A stretch of DNA of 64,000 nt. Source: Clitopilus passeckerianus. Taxonomy: Eukaryota; Basidiomycota; Agaricomycetes; Agaricales; Entolomataceae. This document shows positions 1 to 10,658 of this stretch, one piece after another; the first letter of the stretch is position 1; each line of letters starts with the position of its first letter. The position numbers and the translations under genes were made by a program. The notes under the pieces are model-generated. The model saw nothing but the letters and a program-made list of their open reading frames with translations, did not search any database and was not told where the DNA came from. The stretch lies in NCBI GenBank assembly GCA_944990035.1, contig CALYLX010000139.1:1-64000 (forward strand), read 5' to 3'.

Positions 1-159
1 CTATCATCCTCGTCATCGGATTGCGAAGCCAAATGAAAGATCTGAAAGTGACGTTATACGCAAAATTCGGAAAAGCGATTAATCTCGATGACTGAGTACC
101 ATGTATCTAGACGTGTATACTTTCCGTGCTAATGGAAATGCTTCTGCAACCAACTGTTG

Positions 160-1142
160 CTAAAGGAATGAACTGAACGACGGGTTGAAATACGAGAACA
201 CATCACTCCGTCCCCATTTGTCCGCTCTCTTGATGCACCATTTGCAATCCTTCAGACGATAGTACTCCCCGTCGATGAATGCACTAAGCCTTTGCGCATT
301 CCCGATTGGATCCTGCCGGAGGAAATGTGTAACGACATTCCGAAACTTTCGCCAATTGGAGCATTCCTCAATTCCTCCTTTGTGCAAGATTGGATTCGGC
401 TCTTCAGTCTTTTCTTCCGCACGATCGCGCCAGCTATTCTGGTATTTTTCCTAAGGGCCTCGTCACTGGCTGCTTGGGAGACCGAAAGCTAACGATCCAC
501 GTACCCAGGCATAGCCGACTCGGCCTCGATCGAATCTAGAATACCGGATTTTGCTGGTGATCCCATCTCTTTCATGTTTGCTGCAATTTCCGATGGTCCA
601 CTTTGCGAAGAATCTGCCTCGTTTAAAGGCCATGTTGGGAGAAATACAACAATGCCATGGCGGGTTCATCGTGCATTCGAACCCTGAAAGGCATAGGTGA
701 GCGTATTGTGACACAACACCCTCGTCATTTCCTATTACTGACTTGAAAGCTAGTCTGCAAGGCTGCTTGGCAGCGTAGAGGTGATACTTCTCCGACCCAT
801 TGGCCAGTTCCATGAGCACCGACATGTCTAATCTCCTATTGTCAAGTGCTGGCTGGTCGACATGATGCATGAACTGCAAAAACAGAGGCATTGATTCTGA
901 ACCAAAGTCTTTCATCTTCACAACCTCGAGTTCCTGATTCCCGGCTAAATTGGCTGGAGGAAAGCCTGCGGAGAAGCTCTCCAAGTTAGCACTATGGACA
1001 CCAAATTGCTTGCCATCAGAGGATTCAAAGATCAAGTCGATCTCCAAGTGGCATTCGGAAACTGTGTTTTGAAAATCAGCCTAAACGTGGCCATGGAAAG
1101 GACTTGGGTTCAGCTACCTGGGCAGGGTGGAGGGCTGGCCAT
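160..1142 (-). CDS. BTB/POZ domain protein, tandem copy 1
   Basis: A BTB/POZ-type protein, a protein-interaction fold that often recruits substrates to Cul3 ligases or mediates dimerisation; the role of this fungal family is unknown. The first exon is only 25 nt (MASPPPCP, start at 1142) and is joined by an intron to an exon beginning SECHLEIDLIFESSDGKQF, the start of the BTB core. FLQFMHH, QPALD and EKYHLYAA are hallmarks of the basidiomycete BTB family. An intron (5' site GTACGT near 510) leads to a basic C-terminal exon with a CKWC pair, ending at 160. The exon layout matches the next gene upstream, so the two are tandem duplicates. Family call is firm; function is not. Confidence 0.75.
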
Positions 1143-1349
1143 AGGAGATGGTGGGGTGGGACAATCACGACGGCCTTTCGTTCTTACTAAGTTATAATTT
1201 ATACCCCAAACGTCAAGAAGTACTCGATTCAGCGGGACGCCCACAGCCCAACAGCTTTACCTAATAATAGAATCAGACGACTGGATGGCTCCCCATGCCG
1301 ATTAAGCGCCCGGGCGCTTCCACTGGACTCCCCGCCCAAGTTGGAACCG

Positions 1350-2354
1350 TTACTTCGACCCGATCTCAGAGTCATTGCTCGAGGAACGGCTCAAAGACTT
1401 GTGGAAGGATGAAAAGCTAGCGATGTCCTTCTTCCATTTACCTGCTCTTTTGAAGCACCATTTGCAACCCTCCAATTGATACTCTTCTTTTTCAATGAAT
1501 GCAGCGAGACCTTTGGCATTCCGGATGGGATCTTCCTTCAGAAAAGCTGTAATAGCTTTTCTGAGTTTGAACCATTTGTTACAATTGCTGAGTACCCCTT
1601 TGTGTTGGAGTGGTCCTGGCTCTTCAATCTTGTCATCGACATAGTCTTGGAAACTTTTCTCGTATCGTTTCTTCATTAAGATTCACCGATCGGTGCCATA
1701 GACCCCACAGGGATTTAGGGAACCACATACCCAAGCTGTATAAACCCTTTCATCTCCATGGACTGGATGCCCGATTTTTTTGCCCATCTTTATTCTCTTC
1801 CATTTGTGACAGGTGTTCATAATCCAATTTGCGACGTAGTCTGCCTCGTTCACGTAGCCATGCTTCGCGAAATACATCAACGCCATTGCGGGATTTTCTT
1901 CCATTCGAGATCTGACGCTCTTTGCTTAATTAACGTCAGTCTAAGAAGGACTGGCACTCACTTCAGAACTAGCCTGCAAACCTGTCTCGCAGAATACACA
2001 CAATACTTCTCCACACCGTTTCCAAGCTCTAAGAGCGAGAATATATCCACTCCATCGTCGAGGGATGGTTGATCCGTGTGGTGCATAAATTGTAAGAACA
2101 AAGGCAACGATGTTGAACCAAAGTCCCTCAATTTCACGACCTCGAGGTCGTGACCCTGTACGAAGTTCGCGGGAGGAAAGCCCGCCGAGAAGTTCTCTAG
2201 GTTTGCACCATGAACACCAAACTGCTCGCCGTCCGAGGATTCAAAGATCAAGTCGACTTCGAGATGGCAGTCAGAAACTGCAGTGCTCAGCTATAAGTCT
2301 GCAGGTGGTCTCAAGTGCGAGCAACTTACCCGGGCAGGGTGGAGTGCTGGCCAT
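1350..2354 (-). CDS. BTB/POZ domain protein, tandem copy 2
   Basis: Paralog of the neighbouring BTB gene with the same organisation: a 25 nt first exon (MASTPPCP, start at 2354, splice GTAAGT), then SDCHLEVDLIFESSDGEQF opening the BTB domain, FLQFMHHTDQPSLDD and a C-terminal CKWC exon ending SEIGSK at 1350. A GTATGT intron follows the codons for YTAW, at the same position as in copy 1. The spacing, orientation and shared intron sites show a local duplication. The two proteins have diverged considerably, which argues for an old duplication with both copies kept. No function can be assigned beyond protein-protein interaction. Confidence 0.75.
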
Positions 2355-2626
2355 ATACGACGACGACTAGGCTAGAGGACCGCAACTCTTCCAAGAGATC
2401 CTCACCAGCCCCGCCTCATGACGACGCCCACAAATCCAACAGCTTTACCTAATAGTAGCATTTATAGCAATTCGGTCTCTCCAGGGAGTTTAAGCGTCAA
2501 AAGTCTGAAATACACCGTGCCTACAAATAGAATTACAGTCTGGGGAAGCTCCCAGGTTAGGTCATAAGCATACTGTACTATGGCGGCCTGTCATTATCCA
2601 CATAGACCCCAACCTTCTCCCAAAAC

Positions 2627-5600
2627 TCAAAGTGCCATCTCTTCTCCTTCAATGATATCCAAGAGACTCCCTTCCGGCTGTTTCTCTCGCTCAGAAACAA
2701 ATTCCAGCAAGCTCTCGAACACCTCATTCCTTTGACTGAACCTTGCTGCTGTTAGGGGGGAATCTCCACGTCTGCGCACCAGCCCTTCCACCGGATCCTC
2801 TGAAGCTTTCAATGCATCCACTCTAACACTCCTGGGTCCACCGCCAAAATCTGACTGTGAATCTTCAATCGGCAATTGGCTAGTCCATTGGTCGGAAGCA
2901 GGTGATATGGGACTTCTCTCCTCAGAACCGTTATTACCTGGGAGGTCGGGTGAGGTAGGTATGGGTGAGGGTGGTGTGAGTAGGTGGGTGAGCAGCGACC
3001 GGAACAGCTCAGTCTCAAAGGGATCATTATGATCTACCACGGTCGATACTTCGTTTTGAAGGAAATCGAGGGCGTCAATCGGGAGGTTTCTTCACACATC
3101 TCCCGGAACCTGACAAAAGGGTCAGATTGAGGTTACACCTGTAAAGCGTGCTGACTTACTGTTGCTGCCTAATCTTGAACTTGGCTCTACGAATAACATC
3201 CCCCGCGCCAGCTCTGAGAAGAATAAGAGACACCCTACAAATTAGTATTGGATGAAACACTAACCGAGTCAGTGACATCTGCCATAAGTCATCCAGCCTG
3301 TGCTCCTTGACACCATCTTCGTTATCCTGTTCTTCATCGCCATCATCTTCCATCCCGGCACGTTCCAGCTGACCCAAAGGACCAGCATTTCCGCCATGAA
3401 GGAGGATTGACTTTGTCTTCGAATTGTAGACTACCTGATGGGCGTATCTTGGGATTGGCTCAAATTCGTCATGGTCTGGATAGTCGGATGGCGACCTGAA
3501 ATGACCAGGGGAAGGATGTGATATGATTTTGGTCCAGGTACCCGGAGACTTGGAGTAGTTATACAGCCAGCTCGGGGAGTCGGACGACAATGTCGTTGAT
3601 GCACCTGTCTGTGCACTTCGCCTCAAACCACAGAATCTGAAGACTGGGGTCAACGCGATGAACAACGGACCAGTGATAGCTGAGACGTACACATAAATCT
3701 CCTGTGACTGGGGATCAATTACGGCCCGCTGAGCGAAAGAGCCATCTGGGCCACCAGAGAGCTCAAAATTTGACGTGACTTCGGTTGCGGTGTTCGTGGT
3801 AATATCATACGTATACATGTCGCACAGATACCTGTCCTCGCACGAACCAGCGAAGATGTACAGCATGCGATTCGAAGAGTCGAGAACCATAGAGTGGCCT
3901 GAACGGGGTGGTATGATCGTTTTCGATACAGATGCCTCTGAAGACCTAACAGACATGTTAGTGTAGCTCTGCCCGTAAGACATATGTCACTAACTGCAGT
4001 GATCTCCATTTGCTGAGGCGTATGTTGTAGCTATACAGTCCAGAATACTTCAGGCTGTTCCAGTCTCCATCAACAATACGGCCGCCAAAGACGTAGATTA
4101 TTTGTGCGTCGCTGTCCATGACCATTTGGTGATCGAAGATCAAAGGCGGGCCGCCAGACGTCTATACACCATGCTTGAGAATGGAAATCTGTGGATGGAT
4201 GCAATATAGCGTACCGCTGTATCAAATGACAAGAAATCCCATTTTCCTTTGTCAATACCTCTGGTATGGTACCGATAAAATTCGGAGCAGAATGTCGTTG
4301 GTGAAGGGGGATTGTTCCGTGGGTCATTAGGTGGAAGACCAGGCGACCTGGGATTCGTGCTCGGTTTGGCTGTATCGAAATCACTAAGCCTGCCTAGAAC
4401 ATAGATGCTCCCAGTCTTCGTGTCAAACACCATCTTGTGGCACGAGCGTGCTCCCGGAGCATTCTGTTCATCAGAGGTGCTGTGACTAAGGACACGCCAT
4501 TTGTCCTCCTTGATGCTGTAGACCCAGAAGTCATCCAGACTCTTCTTTCCGTCCCATCCACCCAAAACATACATCATCTCGTTAACAGGATCAATGCACA
4601 TAGCATGTCCACCTCTTGGTGAAGGGACGTCACCATCTGCATCTGTCCCATGCAGCTGTTTCCAGTTCGCGTACGGTTGTGAGCCACGCAGGTAGGAGTC
4701 GAAGAGACCGGCTTCAGAGATGGTGGGAATCAGTTCTTCTGCTCTGGCCCAGTCGCCTTGTAAAATGACGCTTTCGTGAAGTTGGGTGATAAGGGGGTGT
4801 TCCAGGTCCGCTTGAGCGGGAGAGGATCGATTCGAAGGGGGTCAGAAGTCGTCGTTGTCGTAGGTGTTTGAGGATGTGACGTAGAACAGCAGTTTCCCGA
4901 TACTGGCTCGCGCAAACGAGGTTGTCAGTGCATGGTAGGAGCAGCAGCAGGGATTTGGAGAATTTACCTCGTCATATGAGGTGCGAACTTGTTCCACCAA
5001 GCTTCCATTAGAGATCCCGGATAATGCAACATGCCATATTGAGATGTGGAAGCTCTGGCCGTGGGCGCTGAGGTAGGTATGTCAGTTTGAGACTCAAAGG
5101 TGCGAGGGTGGCGCTTACGAAACAGGTACGAGCTTCACATATCTCGCAGGAAAGCAGACACCAGAGTTATTGGTGTATTTGACAGGAAAATGCTCATATG
5201 TAGAATCATTCTTCAAGGAAGCACGGAGAACTTCCGTCATATGTTCAGGAGTTGTGCCGACATAGATCTTAAACTCCTTCATGTTGCATGGGTGAGCTGT
5301 AGCAAGTGGTTAGCAGTCAGTCTGACTATTTCCCGGGAATAACCATACGTTTAAAGAACTGGTAGTAGATGAGCACCTTTTCCGGCCAGAATTGGATAGA
5401 ATGTGCTTACTTTCCCGAAAGTGATGCTCTCTGTTTCGAGGATTCTTGTCAATAGACTGTCATCAATAGGACAGGATGCATCCAACGCAACTGAGTACAG
5501 AAAGCGTCTCGAGTTTCAGAACTATCCATTGCTTTACGTTTCCCTGGAAAGCGCCACTCCATCTGCTTGACTGGTCCGTTGGTCTGTCAACTAGAATGTT

Positions 5601-5696
5601 TTCGGGGACATATCGGCCTGAATGTGCTGAAGATTGGGCGATGGTACAGTTCAGCGGAGTTGCTGGTTCCGCATTCAACTGAGCAACTAGAGACAT
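2627..5696 (-). CDS. Muskelin-like kelch-repeat protein
   Basis: Homolog of muskelin, a kelch protein that associates with the CTLH/GID ubiquitin ligase in animals. From the start at 5696 the N-terminal discoidin-like domain shows PENILVDRPTDQSSRWSG and HPCNMKEFKIYVG. A helical region (AVLRHILKHLRQRR, LHESVILQGDWARAEELI) matches the LisH/CTLH part. At least five kelch repeats follow, for example YVLGGWDG, IYVFGG and IFAGS. The C-terminus has the family signature FREMC, then FLQNEV and VVDH, and a Pro/Ser-rich tail ending at 2627. About ten short introns. FREMCEE and ALDFLQNEV lie in different frames at about 3087, consistent with one missing base in an A-run. The identity is clear; ligase membership is inferred from animals. 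Confidence 0.85.
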
Positions 5697-5720
5697 ATCC
5701 AAGATGGTATTTGACCAAGA

Positions 5721-6167
5721 TTAACGACCGAATAGCGCGAGGCAATGCGATAAAGCTCGAGACTTAGACTCTCCCACAGTGTAATTACTGCCCGCCTTTG
5801 TTGGCGGTTGTTTGAGATCGCAGGTGATGGCCTCCGGTAATAACCGGTTAACCTTCTTCTCAACGTCCATCACGAACCCTGCAATGCAACCATCCTGCAC
5901 TTGCATGGACACATGTGGTCCATTCTTATCGCCATATACGCTGTGCCTTGTCAAACGGTCCGAGTTAAACTGCTTCTTACATGCGAAGATAGTCCTCAAT
6001 AGACTGAACTGGCCCAATAATACTATAGTCGGCAAATGGTCGGCGACCAGGACTCCACAACAGATGTTGCTGAGAGCTAAGTATAACACTATCAAGAAAC
6101 GATACAGGCAAGGATTGCTTTGAGCTTTTTCAGATGGGCCCTCCCAAGGTAAACGCCCGCTCTTCAC
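5721..6167 (-). CDS. Possible small hypothetical protein
   Basis: An open frame of 148 codons between the muskelin gene and the divergent protease gene. It begins MKSGRLPWEG, contains a hydrophobic stretch (CLYRFLIVLYLALSNICCG) and ends ALFGR at 5721. It could instead be two exons, with an intron of about 80 bp ending near CATGTAAG before the KKQFNSDR part. I recognise no family. Its position, in what should be the promoter space of both neighbours, makes it doubtful. Confidence 0.25.
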   Translation of the reverse strand: MKSGRLPWEGPSEKAQSNPCLYRFLIVLYLALSNICCGVLVADHLPTIVLLGQFSLLRTIFACKKQFNSDRLTRHSVYGDKNGPHVSMQVQDGCIAGFVMDVEKKVNRLLPEAITCDLKQPPTKAGSNYTVGESKSRALSHCLALFGR

Positions 6168-6481
6168 CCGCCTCCTTCCGGATCAGAGGTGTGCATTGTT
6201 CAATATGAAGCAATATCATGCCATATGCGTGCTACGGTGTCGCGATCTACGCTGCCTGTCTTTAATGATCGGAGAAAAAGTTAGAATTGGGCAGGAAATG
6301 GTGAAGAAGCACTTGTCGATCGACTCGCGTATCTTTTCTCAGCTTGATCACTCTATTCAATTGGGTCGCTTCTTCCTTCGTATCACAAGATACCTCTCTT
6401 GCCCGGGGAAGAACTATCCCGATCTATCGCGATTCTTTGACTTCTCCACATGCTTCACTATAAGGTCCTTCATCTTACGAG

Positions 6482-6488
6482 TATAAAG
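6482..6488 (+). promoter_or_regulatory. TATA-like box of the subtilase gene
   Basis: TATAAAG stands 47 nt upstream of the ATG at 6535. Basidiomycete core promoters are weakly defined, so this is a positional inference only. Confidence 0.35.
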
Positions 6489-6534
6489 AGGATGGTTGGT
6501 CTGTGTTTACCACTCACAAGATCCTTGGGTCGTC

Positions 6535-9500
6535 ATGAAGCGCTTCACATGGGTTCTGCTCACGGCTCTGCTGAGTGCTATCCACACTCAGGCAGAAGTC
6601 CCTCTTTCTAGCATCAAGCGAGTGACAACGCTCCCGACCGTCTCCAACAAGTTCATCGTTGAACTTGACAGTCTTTCAGATATCCCAAGCAAGCGGGACC
6701 TTTCAGTGAGTGGATAAACCTATGCCTCGAATGACAGCTTGACTGAATCACTTTCAGCCCCATTCCCACTTGTACGAATCACTGAAGAAGCGCGATGTCG
6801 GTTTTGAAGTAACGAAGGAATACAATGCTGCCGGTCTATTTGTCGGAGCTGCACTGACTCTTGCTGTGAGTCTCGATGTTCAGCCGGCTTGAATCATGTC
6901 TCTAATAACTTTCCCCAGGATGCTAAGGTGCACCTCGTTCAAAGGGTCTCGACGAAGACTTCACGCTTACCGATACTATTTACCTAGGACGTCACTGCGC
7001 TGCTGAATACTCCCGGAGTAAAAGCTATCCGGCCAGTCAAGAAGCTGGCGCGGCCTGCGTAAGTCCATTTTGAAGTAGCCATTCATACAAACACTCACAC
7101 CTTCTCAGACCCGTCAAGAAGGTCGTAGTCAAGGATCGCAATGACCCTGCTGTACCACCAGACACCCAGTCCACACATATCCTCACAGTGCGTGTGAAAT
7201 ACTTTGATCCCTTGCACCCAACTTAATCCATACCACAGGGCGTAGATAAATTACATGCACAGGGCATCATCGGAAAGGGCATCAAGATTGGAATGTGGGT
7301 AGCACGTCTCCACGCAGCTTGCAGTACACTGAACATACACCGAACATGTCAACAGTATTGATACAGGTTTGCATCATTCAGCGATGGTTTCGTGTGAAAC
7401 TTGCTCAAAGCCTTGTCAGGAATTGATTACACCCACCCTGCCCTTGGAAATGGCTTTGGACCTGGGCACAAAGTCATTGGAGGTTACGACTTCGTGGGCG
7501 ACGATTATACTGGTGAGTTTGCTCTTCCTTCAACCGGACCAGATATTAAAAATACTTGCAGGCGACAACGACCCTGTCCCCGATCCTGATCCATTGGACC
7601 AATGCGAGGGTCACGGAACCCATGTTGCTGTATGTCTGTCTTCAGCATCCACAGTGACACTTGCTCACTGGACGACGAACATTAGGGTATTATCGGTGCC
7701 GATCCCGGAAATCCATTTGACATAAGTGGTGTCGCATATGGAGCCTCTATCTCTGCATACCGAGTTTTTGGTTGTGCAGGGCAAGTCACTGATGATGGCG
7801 AGACCTCTTCACTTCGTCCTAAGTTGGCTACTAACAATCCACCCTCTTAGTCATCGTCGAGGCGCTTCTTCGTGGGGTGAAGGATGGTCAAGATATCCTC
7901 ACGTTGTCTCTTGGTGGAGCGGATGGATGGACAGAATCGTCCTCATCCGTGGTCGCAAGCAGAATCGCAGCTTCTGGGAAGATCGTTACGATTGCTGCAG
8001 GGAATGATGGTGCCTCAGGATCTTGGTACACATCAAGTCCAGGTAATGGCATCGACGTTATTTCCGTTGCAAGTGTCGATAAGTCAGTATTTCATCTATC
8101 CTGGTGAGCTATGCCTCTGACTTCTTCCATTTAGTACCGCCATCCCGCTCCAGAATGCAACCGTCGGAGGCGTTCAACATGCGCCTATCACATACTTCAG
8201 CACATTCCCATTCCCGATAACACAAACGTTGCCCATCTATGCTACCTCAAACTCTACCACTGTTGTCGACGATGCATGCAACCCCCTTCCGGACTCTGTT
8301 CCAGATCTCTCGCCTTACCTGGTCTTAGTCCGCCGTGGAACCTGTACCTTCGTAAGCTTCCTGTCTTTCATCATTAGTTCTCGTTATTCATATCTTTGCA
8401 GGTCCAGAAGTTAACAAACATTGTTGCGAAAGGTGCTAAGGTTGCTTTTATCTATGAGTGAGTTTCCAAGCGATATGTTTTCCACCCTAAATTTATGGTA
8501 TCATAGTAATGGGAATGGATTTGCTGGCATTGAGGTTGGCGATTTCACTGCAACATTGATACAAGCCGCCGACGGAGAGTTTGTAAGTGTGATTCTTTTC
8601 CCACCGGGTCGGTTTGATTGACTATACACAAACTTAGTTGGCCTCACAATTCGCTGCTGGTGTCCCTGTCACTATCACCTTCCCCCAGACCGGAGCTTCA
8701 ACGAACTTCCCAGATCCCAATGGCGGATTGGTATCATCGTTCACAAGGTAAAGTTGGGAGACTGTACTTAGGGTATAAAGAAGCTGACTAGCCCCAAAGT
8801 TACGGTCCCTCCAACGACTTCTACTTCAAGCCATCCGTGGCTGCACCTGGTGGCAACATTCTTTCGACTCTACCTGGGCCGCTCGGTGCATATGGTGTCG
8901 AATCCGGAACATCCATGGCCACGCCATTCGTCGCAGGCAGTGCAGCATTGATTCTATCTGTCAAGGGAAATAGCCCTGCGATAGCCAAATCAATCCGAAG
9001 TCTTTTCGAAAGTACTGCCAAGCAAGTTGCATCGTCAAAAACCGACGGGGACCCACTTCAAACCTTAACACAACAAGGCGCTGGCCTCATCAACGTCTTC
9101 GACGCGTTACAATCAACAACGGTCATTTCTCCTACCCAGTTGATCCTCAATGATACTGCTCATTTCCGTCCTCTGTAAGTATCTATCTCACTGTTCATTA
9201 TGTTTCCGACCCTGTACGCTGATATCGACTGCAGCCAGACATTTACTGTCAAGAACACTGGGAAGACAGCAAAGACGTATCGCTTGAGTCATGTTGCTGC
9301 TGGAACGGCGGTAACAGTGACACCGGGCACTATATCCCCTGCAATTGGGCCTGTGCCGCTTTCCAGCGCAGCCGTTTCTGTGACCATCCTTCCGAAATCG
9401 TTCACTGTTCGTCCTGGGGGCAGCCAGACAGTGACTGCCGTCTTCAACCTTCCCTCTGGCGATGCATCGACATTCCCAGTATACTCAGGCTTTATCCAGC

Positions 9501-10131
9501 TCGCCGGTGCTTCTGCAAGCGATTCTTACCATGTCAGTTACCTTGGCTTGGGTGCGGCGCTGAAGAACAAGGCAGTTGTCGACAACACGGACACATTCTT
9601 CGGCATCCCCACCCCGCTGTTCTCACCGCTACCGGTGATGTTCAGGCTGACCCCACCAACTACACATTTGTCGGTGGAGATTACCCATCACTGGTGTTCC
9701 GTCTCGTGTTTGGAACACCCACTTTGAGGATCGATGTTGTGGATCCCAATATCAAGCTTGTGGGTACCTTGAACTCCCGTCAAGAGAGGCATGGCAGCCC
9801 CATCTTCACATTCCCCAAGAAACACCCAGGCGGGTCCTTTGCCCAGGTGAAGGTCTTGGGCGCACTGAATGAGCAAAACTGGATCCCGAGGCACAACGAG
9901 GTATGTACTTTATTCACCAGCGCCGGCTGAAACTGAAACGAACTCCCTCAGGATCCGGACGCCAGTGGCTACAGCGTTCTCTCTCTTGAGGCCCCCACAT
10001 TTGCCAACGGGACCACCATCCCTAATGGGTCCTACAGATTCCTTTTGCGGGCACTCAAAGTAACGGGCAATCCGGACAGAGAGGAGGACTATGAGAGTTG
10101 GCTGGGCCCGATTGTTGGAATCACGGCTTGA
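6535..10131 (+). CDS. Secreted subtilisin-like serine protease (S8)
   Basis: Extracellular subtilase. The ATG at 6535 opens a signal peptide with the hydrophobic core WVLLTALLSAI. An inhibitor-like propeptide follows (NKFIVELDSL ... GFEVTKEYNAAGLFV), then the S8 domain: IDTG plus IDYTHPALGNGFG split by an intron (catalytic Asp), GHGTHVA (His), AAGNDG (oxyanion Asn) and GTSMATPFVAG (Ser). A PA domain (VLVRRGTCTF, KGAKVAFIYD) is inserted before the Ser block, and a C-terminal beta-sandwich (QTFTVKNTGKTAKTYRL) follows, as in Vpr-type proteases. More than ten introns. Near 9612 the frame jumps by one base in a C-run, after which TATGDVQADPTNYTF continues the protein to the stop at 10129. It probably degrades external protein. 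Confidence 0.9.
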
Positions 10132-10658
10132 TGATGTGGGTATTTTGCTGTGGGTATGGGATATCTTGGTGAATTATCTGTATTTATTATATTGCAAATG
10201 AACACACGAGTACACTTTTTGGAACAGTTGAGGTTTTGATAGAGACACATGATAACTAACGAGACAGCCGTACAACACACATTGCTACACAACTAAACAT
10301 TGAGTGATAGATGCTAGAATGATGAGACAGAAAAGGAGAGATAGACGACAGCAATTGATATAAAACACAAAAGGAAGGAAAGGATGGCAAGACGAGTTTC
10401 GGAGCCAACACATTCTTGACATTCAGACCTTGAGAAGAAGAATTTATATACCAGATGATGACACTAAAACACAATGCAAGAGGGAAAAGTAAATAACAAT
10501 CCAAACAAAAATATGTACAATGAAGTGTAAAAGTGATGAATAATTACGATGATGGTGGGCGACGGATGGATGCCATATGTACAAATGATTAGCCAAACGA
10601 CTGAATCCAACGTCCACGAGACAGCGTATATACACCAATTGTGCTTGATGCAGAGCAA
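10132..10658. other. Convergent 3' region, no gene seen
   Basis: AT-rich spacer between the convergent subtilase and CCR4 genes. Long open frames here are low-complexity and hydrophobic without family signatures. It most likely holds the two 3' UTRs. Confidence 0.6.

Noticed and set aside
5812..6123. Plus-strand open frame upstream of the subtilase
   Set aside because: Opposite to an equally weak minus-strand frame; no motif in either.
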